Assembly (NCBI GenBank): GCA_002364005.1
Contig: DEXG01000008.1
Span: 130,175-169,293, forward strand
Direction: 5' to 3'
DNA: 39,119 nt
DNA from: Phycisphaerales bacterium UBA3190
GTDB taxonomy: Bacteria > Planctomycetota > Phycisphaerae > Phycisphaerales > UBA1924
Below are positions 31,338 to 37,895 of the stretch, piece by piece; positions within the stretch are counted from its first letter, which is position 1; each line of letters opens with the position of its first letter. The notes beneath the pieces were generated by a model. That model was not told the origin of the DNA, made no database searches, and saw only the letters and a list, made by a program, of their open reading frames with translations. A program made the position numbers and the translations under genes.

Positions 31338-32009
31338 ATGACCCACTCGCCCGACCAACAGCCTGACACGACGCCCGCGTTGCTGCGACTCGCATCGATC
31401 GTGATCTGCGTGCTCGCGGGCCTCAGCGCCCTGCCCTGGATGTACCTCGCCATCGGTCAGTTCGGTGGCTTCGCTTGGGGACTGTTTGGCTTTGAACTCA
31501 TCGTCCTGCTCGGCGCACTGATGACCCTCTCGGTCTGTATGGGAAGAGTCCGAGTCGGTGGCGCCTTCCCCCTTGCGCTGCTCTGCCTGATCGGCACCCT
31601 GCTCGTTGCCAGCGTCTTTGGCATCCATGTCGACGCACGCAGCATCATCGGCGGGAACCACCCGACATTCGCCCCGTGGGTGAACCGAACGCTCATGTTC
31701 TACCTCGCCCTCATCTCGGGGCTCTCGCTGATCGCCATGCTTGATGTGTACCGACGCTCCGCAAGCTCTTGGGGGCTCGTTCTCAGGTCCATGATCTTCC
31801 TCATCCCGGTGATCGGGCTGGGGATCTACTTCCAGCGCTCCGGGCTGCCAAGCATGCAGGACAGCGCGGGTGAACTCAGCGTGGTACGCATGCTCTCCAT
31901 GATCCTGGGCGGCATCGTTCTGGGGATCCTGCTCAGCGTCGGTGGGCACCTGCTCATCCGCTCCTTCGAGGTCGCCCTGCCCGAGAAGAACGACGCTGAG
32001 AACGCCTAA
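31338..32009 (+). CDS. Hypothetical multi-pass membrane protein
   Basis: A 223-residue protein I do not recognise. It has about six hydrophobic segments (LLRLASIVICVLAGLSALPW, GLFGFELIVLLGALMTLSV, FPLALLCLIGTLLVASVFGI, LMFYLALISGLSLIAML, SMIFLIPVIGLGIYF, RMLSMILGGIVLGILLSVGG), a hydrophilic N-terminus and a charged C-terminus. No transporter or enzyme signature is visible. It is divergent from fliD. The DUF4230 gene follows after 67 bp with its own promoter and palindromes. Confidence 0.75.
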   Translation: MTHSPDQQPDTTPALLRLASIVICVLAGLSALPWMYLAIGQFGGFAWGLFGFELIVLLGALMTLSVCMGRVRVGGAFPLALLCLIGTLLVASVFGIHVDARSIIGGNHPTFAPWVNRTLMFYLALISGLSLIAMLDVYRRSASSWGLVLRSMIFLIPVIGLGIYFQRSGLPSMQDSAGELSVVRMLSMILGGIVLGILLSVGGHLLIRSFEVALPEKNDAENA

Positions 32010-32024
32010 AACACGCATTCCACG

Positions 32025-32043
32025 CAACAATCGACGATTGTTG
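32025..32043. repeat. 19-bp palindrome overlapping the -35 of the DUF4230 gene
   Basis: CAACAATCG (32025-32033) and CGATTGTTG (32035-32043) are a perfect 9-bp inverted repeat around a single A. The right arm covers the first three bases of the -35 hexamer (32041-32046). A dimeric repressor operator is the natural reading; there is no T tract. Confidence 0.6.
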
Positions 32044-32071
32044 AAATGCACATCCCATCCCCGCCAATAAT
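32041..32071 (+). promoter_or_regulatory. Promoter of the DUF4230 gene, leaderless type
   Basis: TTGAAA (32041-32046) and AATAAT (32066-32071) are spaced 19 bp. The -10 ends 5 nt before the GTG at 32077, so the transcript would begin at or next to the start codon. Confidence 0.45.
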
Positions 32072-32079
32072 GGGATGTG
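32049..32079. repeat. 10-bp perfect inverted repeat over the -10 and start codon of the DUF4230 gene
   Basis: CACATCCCAT (32049-32058) and ATGGGATGTG (32070-32079) pair perfectly around an 11-nt spacer. The right arm includes the GTG start codon (32077-32079) and one base of the -10. It can work as an operator in DNA or, in a read-through transcript, as a hairpin hiding the start codon. Confidence 0.65.
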
Positions 32080-32772
32080 AACGATTTTCTACTCCTCCTC
32101 ATCGCGTTGACCTTCGCCGCCATCATCGGCGCGGGGGTTGTCTTCTACCTCGTCACCGTCCTCAAGAAGGGCCGCAAGGGCGGTGGGGTCGACAAGATCT
32201 CCCTGCGCATGCTCACCGAACGGGTCCGAGCCGTCGGCAAGCTCGTCGGGCTTGAGGTCCACGCCAAAGAGATCGCCACCGCAACCAAGGGCTTCAACTG
32301 GCTCCCGCCCATCCTGCTCAGCCAGGCCAAGGTCGCCATGATCTTCCAGTTCGAGAAGCAGTACGCCGTCGAACTCGGATCGCTCGACGAACGCGATGTC
32401 GAAGACATGGGCAACGGGCGCTTCCGCGTCACCCTGCCCCCGATCGTCGGCTCGCTCCGCCTCATGGATGTCGAACCATACGACATCCAGCAGGGACGCG
32501 TCCTGGGCCTGGTCGATGTCATCAACATGAACGCCGAGCGTCAGAACGAGCTGATGAAGACCGCCCAGCAGCAGGCCGCCGAGCTGTTCGAGAAGAACGA
32601 CGAACGCTACGAGAAGCAGGCACGCGATGCCATCGAACGCCAACTGCAGGCGATCGCCAAGCTCTTCGACGGCTCACTGGACATCCGCTGGCGCCAGACC
32701 GCCCAGCGCGAGCAGCCCCGGCTGGTTATGGACGAATCCCTCAAGACCGGGCCGGCCAAGATCGCGAACTGA
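32077..32772 (+). CDS. DUF4230 domain-containing membrane-anchored protein
   Basis: A 231-residue protein with one N-terminal membrane helix (about residues 4-27) and a soluble domain matching DUF4230: LVGLEVHAKEI, AKVAMIFQFEKQYAVELGSLDERD, FRVTLPPIVGSLRLMDVEPYDIQQGRVLG, and a helical C-terminal part with ERQNELMKTAQQQAAELFEKN. Function unknown. There is no in-frame ATG near the N-terminus, so GTG 32077 is the start, and it lies inside the right arm of a perfect 10-bp inverted repeat. The gene is convergent with the ALDH-like gene, 29 bp away. Confidence 0.82.
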   Translation: MNDFLLLLIALTFAAIIGAGVVFYLVTVLKKGRKGGGVDKISLRMLTERVRAVGKLVGLEVHAKEIATATKGFNWLPPILLSQAKVAMIFQFEKQYAVELGSLDERDVEDMGNGRFRVTLPPIVGSLRLMDVEPYDIQQGRVLGLVDVINMNAERQNELMKTAQQQAAELFEKNDERYEKQARDAIERQLQAIAKLFDGSLDIRWRQTAQREQPRLVMDESLKTGPAKIAN

Positions 32773-32801
32773 TCGGGCTCAGTGGAGTCAGCGGGTTGCG
32801 A

Positions 32802-33653
32802 TCAGACGGCACTCGGGTGCCAGATGGTCTTAAACTCGACGAACGGGTCCAGCCACGCCGGCGATTCACACGACTCATCATCGAAGAAATCGACCCCGCC
32901 GCGGACATGCACCCGCTTGAGGTTGTCGGCGCTGCCCGTGCGGAGCATCGCCCGGTGTTCGTCGCTGACGCCCCCAGCATGGATCGCATCGATCTCTCGG
33001 TGCGTGCTGAAGTGCTCGACCAGCTCGTCACGGAACCCCGAGAGGGTATTGACTATCCCACCGGGCAGATCGCTCGTGGCGATCGCCTCGGCCAGCACCA
33101 GCGCCGGGACCGGGTTGGTCTCGCTGGCAAGCACCACGCAGGCGTTGCCCATCGCGATCACCGGGGCAACCAGACTGACAAAGCCGAGCAGCGATGGTGA
33201 ATCGGGGGCGATCACACCAACCACCCCGACCGGGAACGGCACGGTGAAGTTGTGGTAGGGGCCCGCGACCGGGTTGGCATTGCCCATCACCTGCGCGTAC
33301 TTGTCGCACCAGCCCGCGTAGTGCACCACACGATCGATCGACGCATCAACCTCACGCTGCGCGTCCTCGCCGCCGATCGCCCTGGCAAGCTCGTCCCGCT
33401 TGCCCTCCATCATCTCGGCCAATCGGTACAGCACCTGGCTGCGCAGGAAGGCCGTCGCGCTGCCCCAGCCCGGCTGGGCCTTGTGGGCTGCGTCGACCGC
33501 GTCACGCACATCCTTGCGTGATGCCCGGCACACATGAGCCACGAGGTTCTGCGCCGCGTCATGCACACTCGTCGAACGCCCCGATTCGGTGCGCGGGAAC
33601 TTGCCGCCGATCGCGAGCTTGTAGGTCTTGATGATGGGGAGTCGTTCACTCAT
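32802..33653 (-). CDS. Truncated aldehyde dehydrogenase-like protein without catalytic domain
   Basis: A 283-residue ALDH-superfamily protein. It aligns with the N-terminal, NAD-binding two-thirds of aldehyde dehydrogenases: YKLAIGGKFPRTESGR, LVAHVCRASRKDVRDAVDAAHKAQPGW, FPVGVVGVIAPDSPSLLGFVSLVAPVIAMGNACVV (as described, not continuous in conservation) and LPGGIVNTLSG. It stops before the segments that carry the catalytic Glu and Cys and lacks the usual PWNFP (PDSPS here). It is complete at both ends, not interrupted. Last of three genes after the full-length ALDH and a GNAT gene; together the two ALDH proteins have 797 residues, like one two-domain ALDH16. A structural partner role is inferred. 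Confidence 0.85.
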   Translation of the reverse strand: MSERLPIIKTYKLAIGGKFPRTESGRSTSVHDAAQNLVAHVCRASRKDVRDAVDAAHKAQPGWGSATAFLRSQVLYRLAEMMEGKRDELARAIGGEDAQREVDASIDRVVHYAGWCDKYAQVMGNANPVAGPYHNFTVPFPVGVVGVIAPDSPSLLGFVSLVAPVIAMGNACVVLASETNPVPALVLAEAIATSDLPGGIVNTLSGFRDELVEHFSTHREIDAIHAGGVSDEHRAMLRTGSADNLKRVHVRGGVDFFDDESCESPAWLDPFVEFKTIWHPSAV

Positions 33654-33668
33654 GTCGGTCTCGTTTGG

Positions 33669-34169
33669 TCACAAAGGGTACTCGAGCTCGATCTCGTGCC
33701 GGATCGGGATCCCGTCGAAGCCGACATTGGGGATCTCGGGCTTGAGCTTGCGGGCCTCGGTGACCGCGTTGCGATAGAACCCGACCAGATCGAACTCGCG
33801 ACGCTGGTAGAAACGCAACGCGGGCGTGTTGTCATTGGTCGTGATGAGCCACAGACGCTTGCAGCCCTGCTCGCGGGCCTTGGTGCGGACCGCGTCGAGC
33901 AGGCACGAGCCGATCCCGCCGTGCCCGGCCATCGAGTTGTGCGTGATGACCTCGCACTCGTTGTCTTTGATGTGGTAGGTCAGCAGCCCGACCTCGGAGC
34001 CGTCACGCTGGGCGACCAGCCCGGGGAGTTCGTCCGCCTGGAACTTCTGCCCACGCGTGATCTGCACCGTCGAGCCCCAGTACTGCACCAGCACACGCTG
34101 GACCCAGTGCTTGTCCTCGGGCGTCAGGTCTCGGATATCGAAGCTGTGGATGCCTGGTTGTGTGGCCAT
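33669..34169 (-). CDS. GNAT family N-acetyltransferase
   Basis: A 166-residue acetyltransferase of the GCN5-related type: acetyl-CoA loop GHGGIGSCLLDAVRTKAREQG (the Q/R-x-x-G-x-G form), then KRLWLITTNDNTPALRFYQRREFDLVGFY. The N-terminal half has DLTPEDKHWVQRVLVQYWGSTVQITRG. The substrate is unknown. ATG 34169 has CAGGAG seven nucleotides upstream. It sits 49 bp after the full-length ALDH and 15 bp before the truncated ALDH, so it belongs to the same operon. Confidence 0.9.
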   Translation of the reverse strand: MATQPGIHSFDIRDLTPEDKHWVQRVLVQYWGSTVQITRGQKFQADELPGLVAQRDGSEVGLLTYHIKDNECEVITHNSMAGHGGIGSCLLDAVRTKAREQGCKRLWLITTNDNTPALRFYQRREFDLVGFYRNAVTEARKLKPEIPNVGFDGIPIRHEIELEYPL

Positions 34170-34218
34170 GTCGTATCTCCTGCCGCGTCATCTGCGGCCA
34201 ATCAATCATCGTATTGCG

Positions 34219-35763
34219 TTACTGGGTGTATGCCAGCAAGCCGTGCAGCCCGCCCTCACGCCCGAAGCCCGACTCCTTGTACCCGCCGAAGGGGCTGGTG
34301 GGGTCAAACTTGTTGTAGGTGTTGAGCCAGACGATGCCCGCGTCCAATCGACGCGCCACATCGAAGATCTTGCTGCCCTTGTCCGTCCAGACGCCCGCGG
34401 CCAAGCCGTAGGGCGAGTTGTTCGCACGCGAGATCGCCTCGTCGGGGGTCCGGAAGCTCATCACCGCCAGCACCGGGCCGAAGATCTCTTCCCGTGCGAT
34501 CGAGTGGCTGGGTTGCACCCCAGAATAGAAGCACGGCTTGCACCAGTACCCCTTGTCGGGCAGCGTCGAAGCGCACACATCGTGACGCACGCCGCCCTCC
34601 TGATCGCCCAGCGCCAGGTACTTGTTGATGGTCGCGAGCTGCTCTTTCGAGTTAATCGCGCCCACATCGGTGTTCTTGTCCATCGGGTCGCCGACACGCA
34701 GCGAACTCATGCGGTCGCGCAGCTTGTCGATCACCGTGTCGAGGATCGACTCCTGCACAAACAGACGCGAGCCGGCGCAGCACACATGCCCCTGATTGAA
34801 GTAGATCCCCTCGATGATCCCCTCGATCGCCTGATCGAGCGATGCGTCCTCGAAGATGATGTTGGCGCTCTTGCCACCCAGTTCCAGCGTGAGCTTCTTA
34901 TTCGTCGACGCGACCGCCTTGGCGATCATCTTGCCCACGCTCGTCGAGCCGGTGAAGGCGATCTTGTCGATGCCCGGGTGCTTCACGATCGCCTGGCCGG
35001 TTTCGCCGGCGCCGGTGATGATGTTCACCACGCCCTTGGGCAGCCCGATCTCGGCGCAGATCTTTGCGAACCGCAGCGCGGTGAGCGAGGTCGTCTCGGC
35101 GGGCTTGAGCACCACCGTGTTCCCGCACGCCAGGGCCGGGGCGATCTTCCACGCCAGCATCATCAGCGGGAAGTTCCACGGGATGATCTGGCCGCACACA
35201 CCAATGGGCTTGGGGTCCCGCCCGGGCAGGGCGAAGCGAAGCTTGTCGGCCCAGCCGGCGTGGTAGAAGAAGTGCGCGCACGCCAGGGGCACATCCACAT
35301 CGCGCGATTCCTTGATCGGCTTGCCCCCGTCGAGCGTCTCGAGCACCGCCAGCTCCCGCGCCCGCTCCTGCATGCGCCGGGCGATGCGGTAGAGGTACTT
35401 GCCGCGTTCCTTGCCCGAGAGCCCCGACCACGCGGGCAGGGCCTCACGGGCAGCACGCACCGCCCGATCGACATCGCCCGCCGACGCCTGAGCGACCATC
35501 GACAGGGTGTCCTCGGTCGCGGGGTTGATGCTCGGGAACCGTGTGCCCGATTCGGGCTCGACGAACGAGCCATCGATAAACAGCCCGTACCGATCGGCGA
35601 TCTCGGGGCGCACCGATTCGGGGGCGGGGGCGTACTCAAAGAGCCCGCCTCCGGTGCCCGCCCGCAGGTCCAGACGCTTGGGGCCCACGCCCCGTCCGTT
35701 CTCGGACGAAGACGCTTGGCCCGCTCGGGCAGGTTCGTGTTCGGGTGTGCTGACGCTTCGCAT
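34219..35763 (-). CDS. NAD(P)-dependent aldehyde dehydrogenase
   Basis: A 514-residue aldehyde dehydrogenase. Catalytic Glu294 (LELGGKSANIIF) and Cys328 (FNQGHVCCAGSR) are present, as are the oxyanion and cofactor motifs IIPWNFPLMM, VLKPAETT, FTGSTSVGK and EEIFGPVLAVM, and the terminal SPFGGYKESGFGREGG. The usual GQ before the catalytic region is GH here. The N-terminal extension of about 55 residues is Ser/Gly/Pro-rich and probably disordered. ATG 35763 is the first start and has TAGAAT 5 nt upstream; a start further inside cannot be excluded. First gene of the operon with GNAT and the truncated ALDH. Confidence 0.94.
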   Translation of the reverse strand: MRSVSTPEHEPARAGQASSSENGRGVGPKRLDLRAGTGGGLFEYAPAPESVRPEIADRYGLFIDGSFVEPESGTRFPSINPATEDTLSMVAQASAGDVDRAVRAAREALPAWSGLSGKERGKYLYRIARRMQERARELAVLETLDGGKPIKESRDVDVPLACAHFFYHAGWADKLRFALPGRDPKPIGVCGQIIPWNFPLMMLAWKIAPALACGNTVVLKPAETTSLTALRFAKICAEIGLPKGVVNIITGAGETGQAIVKHPGIDKIAFTGSTSVGKMIAKAVASTNKKLTLELGGKSANIIFEDASLDQAIEGIIEGIYFNQGHVCCAGSRLFVQESILDTVIDKLRDRMSSLRVGDPMDKNTDVGAINSKEQLATINKYLALGDQEGGVRHDVCASTLPDKGYWCKPCFYSGVQPSHSIAREEIFGPVLAVMSFRTPDEAISRANNSPYGLAAGVWTDKGSKIFDVARRLDAGIVWLNTYNKFDPTSPFGGYKESGFGREGGLHGLLAYTQ

Positions 35764-35768
35764 ACCTC

Positions 35769-35774
35769 ATTCTA
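35769..35774 (-). promoter_or_regulatory. -10 element of the ALDH operon, leaderless type
   Basis: TAGAAT on the minus strand ends 5 nt before the ATG at 35763. A possible -35 TTGGAT is too close (about 14 bp), so the -35 is uncertain. Confidence 0.4.
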
Positions 35775-35873
35775 ACAGGCCATAAGCATCCAAACCCGCA
35801 CCGGTCGGGTCGGCGATGGGCTTTCTTGCGGGATTCACCCAAGTCGGGGCCTGAATTGTCCGTTTTCAGCGTT

Positions 35874-36494
35874 ATGAGCACAAAGAAGCAGCCCAAGCCG
35901 CACAAGATCGCCAGCAACGAACACGACCATGTGAGCATGCGACGCGAAGTGCGATTGCACACCGACGATCTCACCTGTTCGGTGGGGCGCGTCGCCGACA
36001 TCACCGGCTCGGGTATGCGGCTCATTTTCCCCAAGGGCAACCTCCCGCAGGTCGGTGAGGTCCAGACCTACACCTTCAACGACGGGCGAGACACGCTTGA
36101 AGTCACCGGCTGCGTCAAATGGGTCCGCAAGGGCTCAACCTTCTCGCGTCAGGCAGAAGCCGGCATCGAGTTTGTCAAACTCGACCAGAGCGTGCGAGAC
36201 TCCATGATCCGGCTGGCGGTCCAGGGCAAGTTCCACGACAAGAACTCGGGTTATGTCCGAATCGAGCAGACCGACCTCTACAAGCTGCTGGGCGTGACCC
36301 GCTACGCGAGCCCGGAGCAGCTCGACGAGGCCTTCGATGCCGAATGCAAGCGGTGGGGCGGTGACGATCCGACCCTGCCCCAGGCCGCCCAAAAACTCGA
36401 CGAGATCTACAAGGCCTACGCCGTACTCAGCGATCCCGAAAAGCGGGCCAACTACGACAAACGCTACGCCGACCAGCACGACCGCGCGGCGTGA
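35874..36494 (+). CDS. PilZ domain fused to a J-like domain lacking HPD
   Basis: A 206-residue cytoplasmic protein. Residues about 20-115 form a PilZ domain, the c-di-GMP receptor fold: the RxxxR motif is R23-R27 (RREVR) and the second motif is D42-I-T-G-S-G47. Residues about 134-198 resemble a DnaJ J-domain (TDLYKLLGVTRYASPEQLDEAF, then DEIYKAYAVLSDPEKRANYDKRY), with the characteristic final DPEKRxxYD helix. The HPD tripeptide that activates Hsp70 is absent (GGDDP at 162-166), so classical co-chaperone activity is unlikely. ATG 35874 (MSTKKQPKP) is preferred over TTG 35826. Its stop abuts the stop of the next, convergent gene. Confidence 0.86.
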   Translation: MSTKKQPKPHKIASNEHDHVSMRREVRLHTDDLTCSVGRVADITGSGMRLIFPKGNLPQVGEVQTYTFNDGRDTLEVTGCVKWVRKGSTFSRQAEAGIEFVKLDQSVRDSMIRLAVQGKFHDKNSGYVRIEQTDLYKLLGVTRYASPEQLDEAFDAECKRWGGDDPTLPQAAQKLDEIYKAYAVLSDPEKRANYDKRYADQHDRAA

Positions 36495-37232
36495 TCAGTC
36501 GCGTTGCGTACCGCACTCGGGGCACTGCTGAAGATCATCGAGCGGATACTGGCACACAACGCACACACCCCGTTGCCTCCTGCGACGCGCGATCCCCAAG
36601 CGAATCAACGGGACGGCGCTCAGCAATGCATAGCAGATGCACGCCCAAGCCAGCATATTGATCACAACCCCATCCCAGCGGATCACCGTCGGTACCCGGT
36701 ATAACGGGATGAACCCCGGCACCCAACCGGGGCGATCAAGCCCGCGATGGTTTCCCGCGAGCTGATACGCCCGCTGGTGATACGCGAGCACAATGGGATC
36801 AGCGATGCTTGATCCTGTGCTGATGTCGTCGTAGTGGAGCATCCGCATGGGCCACCCAAACCGGTAACGCATGATGTTCACGCTCGTCGGCTCCGCATCA
36901 ACGGCCGGGTCCCATGGTGTGTAGCCCGTGTCCCACAAGCTGTTGCCATAGGAATAACTCACCATATCAGCCCCAAGGTTGATGCCCGAGAGTGCAAAGC
37001 TCCCATTTCCTATTGAGGGTGAATGATGATGAATAGCAACAAGCTCAGGGGCGATCGGGTCGATGTACTGCGGCCGGATCTCCGCCTTGCTCAGCTCGTG
37101 CTGAACGATCCATGAAGACGGATGAAGCCAGGTCAACACCAGGCCGGTGGTGATCGTCACGAACAACGCACCGAGAAGAATCGACCAAACAAGGTGGCAG
37201 CGGAACGAGTATGGCCTTGGGTGTGGTGTCAT
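36495..37232 (-). CDS. Membrane protein with C-terminal zinc ribbon
   Basis: A 245-residue protein of unknown function. A membrane helix at about 13-33 (LVWSILLGALFVTITTGLVL), a soluble middle of about 160 residues with an HHHS segment, a second helix (about 196-216), and then a basic run RRRRQR followed by CVVC...CPEC, a rubredoxin-like zinc ribbon ending CPECGTQRD. This tail is a recurring feature of planctomycete membrane proteins. ATG 37232 is chosen because TATCAC lies 6 nt upstream and the longer frame lacks support. The stop directly adjoins the stop of the PilZ/J gene. The region 37233-37361 before the terminator holds no gene. Confidence 0.78.
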   Translation of the reverse strand: MTPHPRPYSFRCHLVWSILLGALFVTITTGLVLTWLHPSSWIVQHELSKAEIRPQYIDPIAPELVAIHHHSPSIGNGSFALSGINLGADMVSYSYGNSLWDTGYTPWDPAVDAEPTSVNIMRYRFGWPMRMLHYDDISTGSSIADPIVLAYHQRAYQLAGNHRGLDRPGWVPGFIPLYRVPTVIRWDGVVINMLAWACICYALLSAVPLIRLGIARRRRQRGVCVVCQYPLDDLQQCPECGTQRD

Positions 37233-37238
37233 CGCAGA

Positions 37239-37244
37239 GTGATA
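37239..37244 (-). promoter_or_regulatory. -10 element before the zinc-ribbon membrane protein gene
   Basis: TATCAC on the minus strand lies 6 nt before the ATG at 37232. No Shine-Dalgarno; the -35 is weak. Confidence 0.35.
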
Positions 37245-37361
37245 CCCCGATCGGGCAGGCATGTTGCACCTGCTCCCCGAGTCAAAGCGATCCACCCGAA
37301 GGGGCGACCGGAATGTCGCCAAACACGCAGCAAAGCGAACCTGTGGGAGACAAACAATATC

Positions 37362-37384
37362 AAAAAACCGGGGCGTAGCCCCGG
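37362..37384 (-). terminator. Rho-independent terminator of the lipoprotein pair
   Basis: CCGGGGC (37368-37374) and GCCCCGG (37378-37384) form a 7-bp stem with a GTA loop. The A run at 37362-37367 is a T tract on the minus strand. It lies 31 bp after the stop of the 37416 gene. Confidence 0.92.
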
Positions 37385-37415
37385 AAGAGATGCGAGACCA
37401 AATGGATCTTAAAAA

Positions 37416-37895
37416 TCACTCACGAGCCGGTTTCAGCTTGTTCTGAAAAATAGACCGCGCCGATTCAGGGAGCTTGTTTGATTCAACGAGTTCGAGCCAC
37501 AAGGCAGCCCGTCGATCCGCGATTTGATCTATTTCCTGCCCGAATTGGACCGGGTCAATGGAAGCCGGAAGGTTGGCACCTACGGTTTTATCCCATGTGT
37601 AACCCGAGAGAAGCCGGACAATATCGAGAGACAGTTGATCACCCCGGTCGGACTGTTCATCCGTCCACACGAATCGGCGATCGCCCGTTGAATCGGTCAT
37701 CATGAGCATCATGCGGTACGAGTCCTGGATCTCAAGCAACCTTTTAAACTCCGCATCAATCAAGATCCTCGCGTCCTGATGATTATCCGAAACAATGACC
37801 TGCTTGGGTGGGGGTTCAGATTCGGTGGTCTGCGGCGCACTCTGGCACCCGGCAAGCCCAATGATCGCAACCAGAGCTATGGTGTGTTTAGTCAT
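37416..37895 (-). CDS. Small predicted lipoprotein
   Basis: A 159-residue protein with a lipoprotein signal: MTKHTIALVAIIGLAGC, cysteine at 17 in the lipobox LAGC. The mature part is mostly helical and charged, with no domain I recognise (DAEFKRLLEIQDSYRMMLMM, LSLDIVRLLSGYTW). The ATG at 37895 overlaps the last 8 bases of the upstream lipoprotein gene, so translation is likely coupled. Followed by a strong terminator. It may act with the larger lipoprotein at the same membrane; that is inference from the overlap only. Confidence 0.75.
   Translation of the reverse strand: MTKHTIALVAIIGLAGCQSAPQTTESEPPPKQVIVSDNHQDARILIDAEFKRLLEIQDSYRMMLMMTDSTGDRRFVWTDEQSDRGDQLSLDIVRLLSGYTWDKTVGANLPASIDPVQFGQEIDQIADRRAALWLELVESNKLPESARSIFQNKLKPARE

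Noticed and set aside
34057..35775. 572-codon frame antisense to the ALDH operon
   Set aside because: No domain motif; covers two real genes on the other strand, both with catalytic or cofactor motifs.
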